Source: Leptasterias polaris (Eukaryota; Echinodermata; Asteroidea; Forcipulatida; Asteriidae). From it: 64,000 nt of DNA. The translations under genes and the position numbers were made by a program. The stretch covers positions 1,527,501 through 1,591,500 of the forward strand of contig JAZGTN010000062.1 of NCBI GenBank assembly GCA_037783415.1, given 5' to 3'. The notes beneath the pieces were generated by a model. That model was given only the letters and a program-made list of their open reading frames with translations, made no database searches and was not told where the DNA came from. Positions 1 through 10,182 of the stretch are shown piece after piece (the first letter of the stretch is position 1; each line of letters opens with the position of its first letter).

Positions 1-570
1 GCCTGTCCGTCTACAGGTATATGCAACTTAAAATCTCATTATAGGGATATGCTTTCGCATCCCCATCATGCATGACACAATCATGCTTAAAGCATCAATA
101 GATTAGCCTGACATATCATGATGATATTGAAATTATGATGGACTGATGGTCACCCAGAATGCAGGGCAATGTATAGATCATCCATATGGAATACTTATAG
201 ACGGCGCCTTGGTAGTTGTTTGGGGTAACTGAGTCAGTTCTAATTTTGTTATTTGAACGCGTAGGTATCGCTTACAAACAAGCATACCGATATAACGGCG
301 TGTGTTCTTCTACTGCGATGCGTCGCTTTAGAACGCTCGATCTATAGACCACGTAACCTGTGACGTCACTTGTTTACAGAGGAGCCATAGGGCCCTGACT
401 TTCATTTTATATTTTTAACCATGTTTTACTGAATACTGATTGTGTTTACGTATACCAACCATTGTAGAGGACCAGTCACAAGCAAGGTACATCGGTACGT
501 GTCGTTTTAGCTGGTAACTCTTTTCTTTTCCAATGACTTCGTAAATCTCTGAGCATGTAAGTGTGCCGCC
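1..570. other. Non-coding flank
   Basis: No gene supported. At 338-368 the sequence TCTATAGACC followed by TGACGTCA resembles one end of the CRE-bearing MITE found at 33869 and 40719, but no second end is visible. Confidence 0.4.
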
Positions 571-796
571 TAAAGTCAAAAACCTCCGGGCTGAATTGAC
601 CCAGATCCAGGTTCCGTGGTGCCTGACCCATTTCTGGGTCAGTATGACCCGGAATCTGTGTAAAAGTGACTCCGAAATTGGTCAAAAAGATGCGGATTCT
701 AGGTTAAAATCCCACTTCTTAAACACTTTCTGAGTCAACATGAGGCGAAAGTGGGTCGATCACCCTTTCAGTTCTGACCTACGAGTTTTTAGAGTG
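571..796. mobile_element. ACTCCC-end MITE, copy 1
   Basis: Non-autonomous element whose ends resemble CTCTAAAAACTCCC inward and whose interior repeats the motif TGACCCAGAAATGG in both orientations (for example TGACCCATTTCTGGGTCA near 626). Related copies occur at 14351-15265, 34141-34386 and 50511-50739. Short open frames in these copies translate to similar peptides only because the repeat is shared. Confidence 0.6.
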
Positions 797-1836
797 CGTA
801 CCAAAAAGTATCACCTGTGGGTTTTTTAGAGTGTAACGTCCCCAAAAGTATCACCTGTTTGTTTTTAGAGTGTAACGTTCCCAAAAGTATCACCTGGGAG
901 TTTTTAGAGTGTAACCTGTGTGTTTTTAGAGTGTAACCTGTGTGTTTTTAGAGTGTAACGTCCCCAAAAGTATCACCTGTTTGTTTTTAGAGTGTAACGT
1001 CCCCAAAAGTACCACCTGGGAGTTTTTAGAGTGTAACGTCCCCAAAAGTACCACCTGGGAGTTTTTAGAGTGTAACGTCCCCAAAAGTACCACCTGGGAG
1101 TTTTTAGAGTGTAACATTCCCAAAAGTACCACCTGGGAGTTTTTAGAGTGTAACATTCCCAAAAGTACCACCTGGGAGTTTTTAGAGTGTAACATTCCCA
1201 AAAGTACCACCTGGGAGTTTTTAGAGTGTAACGTCCCCAAAAGTACCACCTGGGAGTTTTTAGAGTGTAACGTCCCCAAAAGTACCACCTGGGAGTTTTT
1301 AGAGTGTAACATTCCCAAAAGTACCACCTGGGAGTTTTTAGAGTGTAACGTCCCCAAAAGTACCACCTGGGAGTTTTTAGAGTGTAACATTCCCAAAAGT
1401 ACCACCTGGGAGTTTTTAGAGTGTAACATTCCCAAAAGTACCACCTGGGAGTTTTTAGAGTGTAACGTCCCCAAAAGTACCACCTGGGAGTTTTTAGAGT
1501 GTAACGTCCCCAAAAGTACCACCTGGGAGTTTTTAGAGTGTAACGTCCCCAAAAGTACCACCTGGGAGTTTTTAGAGTGTGACATTCCCAAAAGTATCAC
1601 ACGGGAGTTTTTATGGTAAACATCCCCAAAAGTATCACCTGGTATTAGTTTTTAGAGTAAAACGTCCTCAAAAGTATAATCCGGGAGTTTTTATAGTGTA
1701 TACGGTCCCAAAAAGTATCACCTTGATGTTTTTTTAGATAATGTCCCCAAAAGTATCACCCGGGAGGTTTAAGAGTGCAACGTCCCCAAAATTATCACCT
1801 GGGAGTTTTTAGAGTGACACGTCCCCAAAAGTATCC
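782..1836. repeat. 39-bp tandem satellite array, about 27 units
   Basis: Unit: GGGAGTTTTTAGAGTGTAAC followed by a variable GTCC or ATTC and then CCAAAAGTACCACCT. The core 942-1618 is nearly identical between units; both edges are degenerate (TATCACC for TACCACC, TTTG for GGGAG). The two unit variants are interspersed, not grouped. Because 39 is a multiple of three and the unit lacks stops, both strands stay open for about 225 codons; this is an artefact of the repeat. The GGGAGTTTTTAGAGTG part equals the terminus of the MITE directly to its left. Confidence 0.95.
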
Positions 1837-2337
1837 ATAGCGAATCGATGTGCTCGAAGCTCCTTGAGATTTGCCCAAATTATGTGGACCTATAGTGGTG
1901 CCACCTCTCTAGAGACAATCTCCTAATAATGTGGAAAGATTATTGATTATCTGGCTATGGCTTGCAGATCGTAATAGCGGCGGTGTTTCCAACCAGTCTG
2001 GAATTGTACGTAAATCTGGACCCTTAAAAGCCGATTAAAATCTATCCTCATACTTCCCAACCGTTTGATAGAAATGAATGAAGAATTTATCAGTTCTTAA
2101 ATGCCTTCTACTTTACGACTCTAATCTCTTTATTTGGGGCGTTAACTTTCAAACTGCGTGCTGTTTAGTTCTTATTATGCATAGTTTGTTTGTAAGAAAT
2201 AATATATCTGTCTATTTTGTATATTTATTCAGTTTTTGTTTTTCCTTCTTTCTCTTTCCTAAATGCATGGTGGTTTGGTCTCCCGATACAAGTTGATTTG
2301 TGGCTGTACTTTGCTGAAAGTTTTTTTCTGGCTGGGA

Positions 2338-2503
2338 ATAGATCGATCCATTAAGCCCCGCCTCCTTACGAGTTGACCAATCACAGCCGCGAAACCCGAT
2401 CACCATTAGTGCAAAGATCACCAAACGGCTCAAATGGTGATCAGATTTCGCGGTTGTGATTGGTCAATGAGAAATGGGGGTGGCTTAATGGATCGGTGTA
2501 TTA
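2338..2503. mobile_element. Palindromic MITE with CCAAT and GC boxes, copy 1
   Basis: About 165 bp with inverted ends (ATCGATCCATTAAGCC at left; GGCTTAATGGATCGGT at right). Each arm holds a CCAAT box beside a GC-rich stretch (CCCCGCCTCC; GACCAATCACAGCCGCGAAA; mirrored ATTGGTCA), and the centre has ATCACCATT/AATGGTGAT. A second copy lies at 35870-36036. Confidence 0.8.
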
Positions 2504-5500
2504 TGCTGTGATGGTCCTGATAAATATTTTACATCAGCGGGTCCAGGGAAAAGACAAGTCCACGGACGCCGAGGGGGGCAAGGTTGTTTGAATCACCGGG
2601 GATACGCCGAGCTACCGGCCTGGCGCGCCCACCAAACACTACCCGTCTCCCGCGTGCCGTTTGGCCTCAACAACCCTTTAAACCACGACCCTTTACCACG
2701 ACCCTAGATCCCCCAACATTCTTGGTCCGTCATTCAATTGTCATTTACTGTTCGGAACAAGACGAAATCGGACACCGTTGAGATGGATTATGAGGCTCCT
2801 AATGATTCGTTGGTTTTCATTTTTCATTAGGGCATTTTTGATTCAGGCGCCATAAGAAATAATTTACCGGGGCCCCGCATGACGTGCATTCTTGACTTCC
2901 AATCAGACATGACTTCGACACTTTTCGGCCCCACGAAATAACGTGACAAAATCACGATTTGTACACCCAGCGATTGTTCACGTAAGTTGTAAGAAAAAAC
3001 CCCACAATTCTTTAGAGACGTGTGGTAATACCGTTCAGACAGATAGAGTGTTCTCATGGAGGCACGGTGAAAGGCGTTTCTCGGCTCATGTGATCTCTTA
3101 AACATTCTGCTTTCAGGTGTTTTTTATTAGTATATTTTGTTAATGTCTTTAGTAAAGTTCTCATCGTAGTTGTTTGGCCTAAAGGAACTGTCCTATGACA
3201 TTCAACAACAACTCATTGGTTTGCGCTCTATTTGATTGAACATATCGCCGTCTATTTAGAAATTAAAGCGACAGGTAAGGAAAGAACGCGCATCACCCCC
3301 AAACCATTCGAATGTTTAACTAGGATTGAGCAATAAGGCCTAAATGGATAGGGGGTAGTGTTCAATTTCACACAGCACATTTTATGTTTACTCTGCTGCC
3401 CTTTTTAAGGTCTTACCCTTTACCGGGGGAGAAAGATTATGTGACCACCTCAATTTTCCTTACAAGTTCAAGGCGTTTTAGTATACTTACTATTTCAATA
3501 TTTTAAATTATCGAGAAAGCAGGAATGTGAAATGTTTTTTACGTACGTCAAAAATAAGGCGATGCATTACGTTAAATACATATAAAGTGTAACAAAGTAC
3601 GCAACTACAAAATAGCAGTAAGGCCTATTGACATTACGTCTTGATTCTAGGCATTGTAAGTCTTCCTACTTTAATCTGGTTTTCATTTATTATTTCTTTT
3701 TTATTAGTTGTATTTTTTTTTGCACTCGGACAAGTTCAACCAAACTGATATTGAATGGTCTGGAAAGTCTATATGAAACCCCATACGATATGAACCTGTA
3801 GGTCAGCCCTTGTACTTAATAAAACAATTTCATACAAGAACTAAGTATATGCCTGCAAAGCGTTCTTCTTGTGTTTTTATTATTATTTATTTTTTTTCTT
3901 TCTTTCTTTCTCAATATTACTTTTGAGCTTCAGTAATTTCCCTCAGAACTCATTGATGTTTTCCCCTCGAAAATCTCCGCACACGTAGACATTGTCAAGT
4001 TTACCGTAAAAGGGCTCCTGCCCATATTGATGAAACCTTTAAGGCTGGGGTTCCATCCTTCGTAAAATCAATGTTTTCCCCAGCATTATGCACATGGGGT
4101 TTCTGTATAGATACATGACCAGCACACTACCTTTCTCAAATCAATACAAAGTTCGTGTTCATAAATCGAAACCTTTCCCGCCATTTACTCGTTGGAGTAG
4201 CAGCGTAGTGAACTTGGGAATTGTTATAAAATAATAAATAATTTAGAAAATATGTTATTTCCCCAACCGTCTCCTTACAGAGGCCTGATGATCACAATAC
4301 TGACGGTGTTATTCTGGAAGCTTATATTAAATAACCTTGATAACCCCAACATGTTCCTGTTTGATGTATTGCTCTGTTTGGGGGAAATGTCTTCCAATAG
4401 AGGCACGTATATTTATGTTTATGCACAAAATCAAATACTAAGCTAAACCCCTTTTTCAGACTTGATATGTTGTCTACCATATTGTCACCGATTTCATGAA
4501 GAGACAATTTCGCCCCAAAATTAATACATTTTTTCAAACCTCAGTCTGTACATGTTAATGTTTTTGTTGACATTAACACTTTCCTAAAGTCTCAAAAACT
4601 TGTAGTAAATTTGTAGTTACGCTAGTTACGCTAGTTACGCTAATTAGCACACTGAAAATATCACCAGATTTACAAATTTGAGTTTTCCCCTTTTGGGTTT
4701 GTACTTCACATTGAAGTACATATTGTTGGCTGGGTGGGTGTCATAAACGAAGGCACTGATTTGTGACCTTTCACGAACAGCCAGTTTGCGCGACCTTAAA
4801 GTTTTCACGCAGTGCCAATTTTGTTTCACACAATGGTTTGATCACGGTTTTAATCTTTTCTCTTCGTGAAAAATGTCAGAGTGGTGATGTTATTTGGTGA
4901 AAGTTTCCCAGATGAGGTTGACTTTGTTCATTGAAAATTAGAAGGTAAGTTACGACATCATATTTTTAAACCAGTAAAAGATTCGTAAGTCATAACTATT
5001 CGGGTAAAGTTATTAATTTTCCGTGGCCGAGCCAGTGGTATAAAATACGTGGGATATTTAAGAGGTATGGGGGTCTATTGTCGCCCCTTTACTGTGAAAG
5101 CTTGGAGGGGTGTAACATTATCCTCTTGTATGCACTTTGTAAGGCCCTTGGGTGATAAGGCTACCACGTGGGCCGGTCAGTAGGACCCTTCATGATGCAT
5201 TGTTGCACTATGGCGGGTGTGCAGTGCACCATGGTCCATGTACGACGTTCACTCCGAGCACTAGACTTGCTATAGTGTGAGGCGAGCCATAAGTGCGCCT
5301 ACTGTCTTTTGGACCGGTCCATAAAATAGGGATGATCAGTCGATATCATTCATTCAGACTGGTCCATAGCAGTGCCGCTTAACGAGGGTCTAATTCAAGC
5401 CGGAAAGGTTGGAAAGTACATAGGGGGAAGGGGTGCACTTTTTTGGAGGAGGGATTTGCTCCGAAAGGTAGGACAAATTGACACCCAAAAAGGGATTGTT

Positions 5501-6021
5501 GTTGCTGTTCCTGTTTCTGTTGTTGTTTGTGCTGTTGCTGTTGCTGTTGCTGCCATGAGCTATGAGTTTCAGTCAATTTATATTGACCAGCCATCCATAT
5601 TGACCAATCATCCAAATTGACTGTTCATTCATATTGACCAGTTAGGCCTATTATTAATATTGATCACCCTTTCAATGCCATTCAGAGTGGCCAAAAACAA
5701 TGGATTTTGCTTCAGTTAATATTGACTATTAACCATCTAATCAAATAAAATAAATCTATATTGACTGATCAGTCAATAATATGTCGAACTGTTTTAGATA
5801 ATCATAAATCATTGTCTTGCTTAATTCGTCGTCATTAGCATAAAACGGAGTCAACATTGTGCAGGCTAATACTTCACGGAGGCAGCTGGGGCAATATTGC
5901 CCCGTGTCTCTTGTCATTGCCTCGGTGCCTCTTGAAATGTTACAGTAGAAATTTAGATTTCCCTCTGTGATAGGGAAACATTTCTTGCCCCTAAAGCAAC
6001 AAAGTATCGAAGTATCCCAAC
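2504..6021. other. Non-coding DNA with minor arrays
   Basis: No coding region supported. Visible: a GC-rich patch at 2540-2700; a TTTC run near 3890-3912; three copies of GCTAGTTAC near 4618-4642; a TGTTGC-type microsatellite near 5505-5555; and a degenerate array of ATATTGACCA units at 5571-5785. Confidence 0.5.
5571..5785. repeat. Degenerate ATATTGACCA-type tandem array
   Basis: Repeated ATATTGACCA(N)TCATCC-like units of about 17-18 bases, with decay and a gap near 5665-5715. Confidence 0.55.
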
Positions 6022-6079
6022 CGCACAGCTGTGTTTTTGAATAGTCATTGCGCACAGCTGTGTTTTTGAATAGTCATTG
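6022..6079. repeat. 29-bp perfect direct duplication
   Basis: Two adjacent identical 29-base units starting CGCACAGCTGTG and ending GTCATTG (6022-6050 and 6051-6079). Perfect identity implies a recent event. Confidence 0.95.
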
Positions 6080-6692
6080 CCAATCAACTTCTCCACAAAT
6101 CACACACCGAACCGTGAAGAAGGATTAGCTCAATCGTTTTAGCAAAGCTGACGTTGATGTCAGCACTGTCGACAGTTTTCGTGATAATTATTGAACCTCT
6201 CAAACGCTATTTACTCTTTCGTCAGTTAGGATCCTATCTGTGCAATAAGCAAATAGGTACACCTGTTTGTACTTTGAAAGACCGGGATGCATGATTGCTT
6301 GGTTTAATACCATTTTGACAAATAATGGGATAGTTGGCTTATAATTAAAAACAAAGATTGATCACTGACTGTCTTTTTTTAGGACTTAAAGATTGAACCA
6401 TGCACGGAATTCGCTGTATCGCTCCAGTGCACTGTCTTTTACTGAAGTTTAATTTAAAGACACGGAATGGAATCTGTAAATCACCGTGAGTCGAATTGAT
6501 TAAGTTCAACCTGAGAGCTCACTATTTATATAATAGTTCACGGCATGCAAGTGTCATGCAAGTGCAACTGTCATCGGTGGGGACATTAATGGCACACAGT
6601 TGTTTTTCTGGCAAAAGTGCCTTGATAATGTGTAAAGTATCTCTTTATGTAAACCTAGTTACCTTAAAATATTGAAGCTTATTTTGCGAACG

Positions 6693-7543
6693 CTGCAAAA
6701 ACTGGGGTGTCAAAATTGACACCATGGGTGTCGTGTTGTCACGTATATACCCAAGAGAGAATCAAAATTAACATCGTATGATGTTAAACTAACTCCATTG
6801 TTATTGTTGTTGCAGAAATTAGTGTTATTTTAACACCCTTTTTTGGTGTATATTTGTTATTATTTTTTGTATTTAAGGCCAAGTAAAAAAACTAACGTCC
6901 CCGCCCGCCTCCTTTTTGGCCGCCGCATCCTTTTCTTTATACTATTTTCAGAAAAAAACAAATCTTGAATCAGATTTTTTTGAAGATGTAAAGCTGAAAT
7001 CAAATTTTTGGGATAAAACTGAGTCGCATCTCTGATATTTTGAATCTCCTGAATCCAATTAGATGGGCCAAAATAGCAGCTTTGCCTCAAGAATTCCCAA
7101 CTTTCTCATTTCAACATTCTCAGATGTGCAGTCCCTAGCTAGTTGAGGGCTAAAAGTGTGATTCTCCTGACTTAATATATCATCAGTGTCTTGGCAACAA
7201 ACCAGCCGGGCGTTCATTTCAGAGCGGACAGCAACTGTTGTCGAAGGTGATGGTGCTGCGATTCTGCAGTGAAGGGCCTTACAAAATCATTTGTTTTGTC
7301 ATAAATTGCATCAGTATACTCAAATAGCACAATATCTGTGAATTAATATACCTTGGCCAATCATATTTAGCATGGCGCCCATCTTGGAAAAAGTTGCTAA
7401 AAAAAAAAAAAAAAAAAAAAATAGTAATGCCTGTTTCCCCCCTTCTTTTTCTGAAAAAGTCCGGCCGAGAAACTCATTACCTTTTTTACTTGGCCTTATT
7501 GTGACAAAAATCGTGGTGTCAATTTAACACCCCGTTTTTGCAG
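6693..7543. mobile_element. CTGCAAAAA-end MITE interrupted by another MITE
   Basis: Outer inverted ends: CTGCAAAAACTGGGGTGTC at 6693 and the reciprocal ACACCCCGTTTTTGCAG at 7543, with GGTGTCAATTT-like subterminal motifs. The middle (6877-7498) is a separate element, so the original host was only about 230 bp. The arms hold repeated GTGTTAAATTGACACC-like words. Confidence 0.7.
6877..7498. mobile_element. GGCCAAGTAAAA-end MITE, copy 1 (nested)
   Basis: Ends GGCCAAGTAAAAAA and TTTTTTACTTGGCC are inverted. The interior matches 14420-15105 over several hundred bases, including GTCCCCGCCCGCC, the AAGAATTCCCAACTTTCTC stretch and CATGGCGSCCATCTTGG, and has a 20+ base poly-A near 7398. No open reading frame of note. 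Confidence 0.8.
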
Positions 7544-9293
7544 TATACGTCAGAAATACTGTCATGTACGAGAACATTGTGAATTTTTACTGACGCGGTT
7601 CTTATTTCAGTTGCACAAATTGATTAAAAGTTGAATTTTGGGGGGGAACAATTCTTTCGCTGAACGAATGTCGACAGATAATCATTGGTGTTTCAAAACG
7701 AAAAACATTTACTTTTGCATAGTGCCTATGCCACGGATATGGCACAAAATACATGTAACTTGCAAAGTTGAATACTTATTCAGGTCTAATGGACAGGAGA
7801 CTATATGTTGGGATCCCGAAAATAACTCATTTTTAGTTTTTAATTAACAGCACTGACCATTTGAGGATTCTGTCGAACAATACCTTAAATGAAAGGTGAT
7901 AACTTTCCAGATTCTATGCAAATGGCCGTTTTAAAATTAAAAAGTCAGTTTTGGAGTCCAATTGGCAAAAAACGGACCTAGCATCTTTCTTATTCACGTG
8001 CAAAGCTCCTAAAACATAATACAAATGTGTTATAGGCCTATCGTTTTCTCTCCAAAAAAAATATAATAATAATAAATCCTATTGCAGTTTGAAATTTCCA
8101 CAATCTGGTTGTCTGGTGTTGACGGGATTGGAATGGATGCTAAAAGTTCCTGAAAAATCAATGATTTATTAAAGGTACTCAGTATCTTTGTTGAGTTTAT
8201 TTTTACCAGTTTGTGCCTTCCACTTTGAATGCATCATTTGTAAAGTGACACGAAGATGCAAAATATCATTGGATCAAGGCTCCATTAAGTTATAATACCG
8301 CCTGTCGTTTACACTGTGAAATGTAATTTATTTCCAGTCTAGTTGCCATTTGCCGTGCCATTGGTTAACACTACACCTCGTAAATATTCAACAGAATTTT
8401 CGATTTATTACATTGGTCAATGCTGCCTTTTCGCGTCATTGCAGCTGTAAAAGTAACTCATCATGTTGCCCAATAGGATGTTGGATAATGTTCGCGATTA
8501 TCGTTCTACCATGAATATTGGACTGTGTTGTGTGGTACCCAGGGGCGGATCCAGGATTTTCCAAACGGGGGGGCGTGAAAATTTACCAAGCAGCAAATGG
8601 TGAATGCAATTTGTGGCGCCTACGAGCGCATTATAATGCGAACCCCTAACGGCATGGGCCGGTTCCGGGGCCCGCAATGCTACGAAACAGGATTTTAGAT
8701 GCTCTGTGGTACGATCTCATGCAATATCCGACCACTTAAACCAATTTTGTTTTTGCAAGATCATTATTAAAACATTATTTTCGAGTTGGGAGTCATCGAT
8801 TTGAGTTATAAAATCAAAATGCAGGCTACAACTTATACTTATTCAGGGGGGAAAACTGTTGGCGAGTTAAACGATAGTGCAATTTTTAATATAACCAAAT
8901 ACTCTTTGTCATTTAGTTTTCACATACTTGAGGATTAGAATGTGACACAAAATAACAAGCTGTGCTTGTCTTCAGTGACAGCGCGATCGAGCAACAATAA
9001 CATTAATGTACGACAAGGTGAGGGTAGGCCTACTAGAGGCCTAGCCCCCTCCCCCAGCCCTACATCGTTGTACTATCTGCACAATTGATAATGACTAGTT
9101 TGAAAGAAACACAACGGATATTTACCCTCTTTCTTGAATACGAAAAAAATCTGTGATTTTCTAAACAGAGTGAGACACCATGATTATACGATGCTATGTC
9201 TTCACTAGCCCCATGGTGGGCCAATCCACTTCGTTCGTATCCTTGCCAATTGGGCCTAAGCACCATTGCAATCCTATTTTGTGCCCGATGTAG
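7544..9293. other. Non-coding DNA
   Basis: No gene supported. At 8541 AGGGGCGGATCCAGGATTTT looks like one terminus of a DNA transposon, but no matching opposite end was found in this stretch. Confidence 0.45.
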
Positions 9294-10182
9294 TTTTTAA
9301 TCCGGGTTATGAAACTTACCGATCGAATGCTACTGTAGGCTTACTTGTAGAAAGCCCAAATGCTAAACATTTTTTTTTTAAATCACAGATTTTTGGGGAA
9401 AATTTATTGCCTTTCTAGTCGCGAGAGTGAATTTTTTGATAACGCGTATTAACAACTTGCGCGAGAACCTAGTTGGGTTCCCTTAACAATTTCACAACAT
9501 TTAAACTATTTATGGGGACCAGACTGATTTACATAACGCGCTGAGCATAGTATAGACCTTTCTTTTGCAACGTCACAGCCCGAGTTTTTGCCAACCCAGG
9601 TTGAAAACTATGGAAAGCCATAACTGCAAATCAAAAACAGATTGCCACATCACAGTTTGTAGCAGTGTTTACACAAAATATTCAAAAATAGTGTTGAATT
9701 TGTTGGAAACAAATCAACCAATCATGGAAGGTATTTCCGTTCATGAATCTTTACAGAAAATGTTGAATTTGGTCACAACATTTTTTAACACGATTGAATG
9801 TTTTGGCAACATTCGGCCGTCCATGCCAACCGGCGCAATTTGTTTATCAAAAGAAAGGTCTATATCTTTCCCAGACGGGCGTGAGATGCGCACAGCATTA
9901 CACGTATTTCACAAAACCTTGATTGCGCTCGGCGCGCTGACTAAATCATTCTGGTCCCCATTAAATATCAGCAGTTGATCGTCTAACTGTTGTGGATTGT
10001 TGAGGGAACCTGACAATGGTTTTCCCGCAAGTTAATAAGTGGGGAAAAAATCACACTCGCTACTCGAAAAGCAAACTTTTTTCCCAAAAGATCTGTGATG
10101 TTTAAAAAAAAAAAATCAGCATTAGGGCCTTCTACAAGTACAGTAGCATTCGATCGGTACGTTTCATAACCCGGATTAAAAA
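9294..10182. mobile_element. Long-TIR element with 230-bp inverted arms
   Basis: Left end TTTTTAATCCGGGTTATGAA and right end reciprocal. The arms (about 9294-9523 and 9951-10182) pair along their length with moderate divergence. A second, inner inverted pair TATAGACCTTTCTTTTG lies at 9549 and 9846-9862. The interior has an open frame (9565-9978, 137 codons) that reads into the right arm; I recognise no transposase signature in it. Probably a non-autonomous foldback-like element with an insertion. Confidence 0.8.

Noticed and set aside
926..1619. Long open frames of about 225 codons on both strands, predicting 13-residue repeat proteins
   Set aside because: The 39-bp tandem unit is a multiple of three with no stop, so frames stay open by construction. 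No start context or flanking gene structure.
782..1836. CRISPR-like array
   Set aside because: Units are contiguous with no unique spacers, and the genome is animal.
8541..8560. Transposon terminus AGGGGCGGATCCAGG
   Set aside because: No matching inverted end was found nearby, so no element can be delimited.
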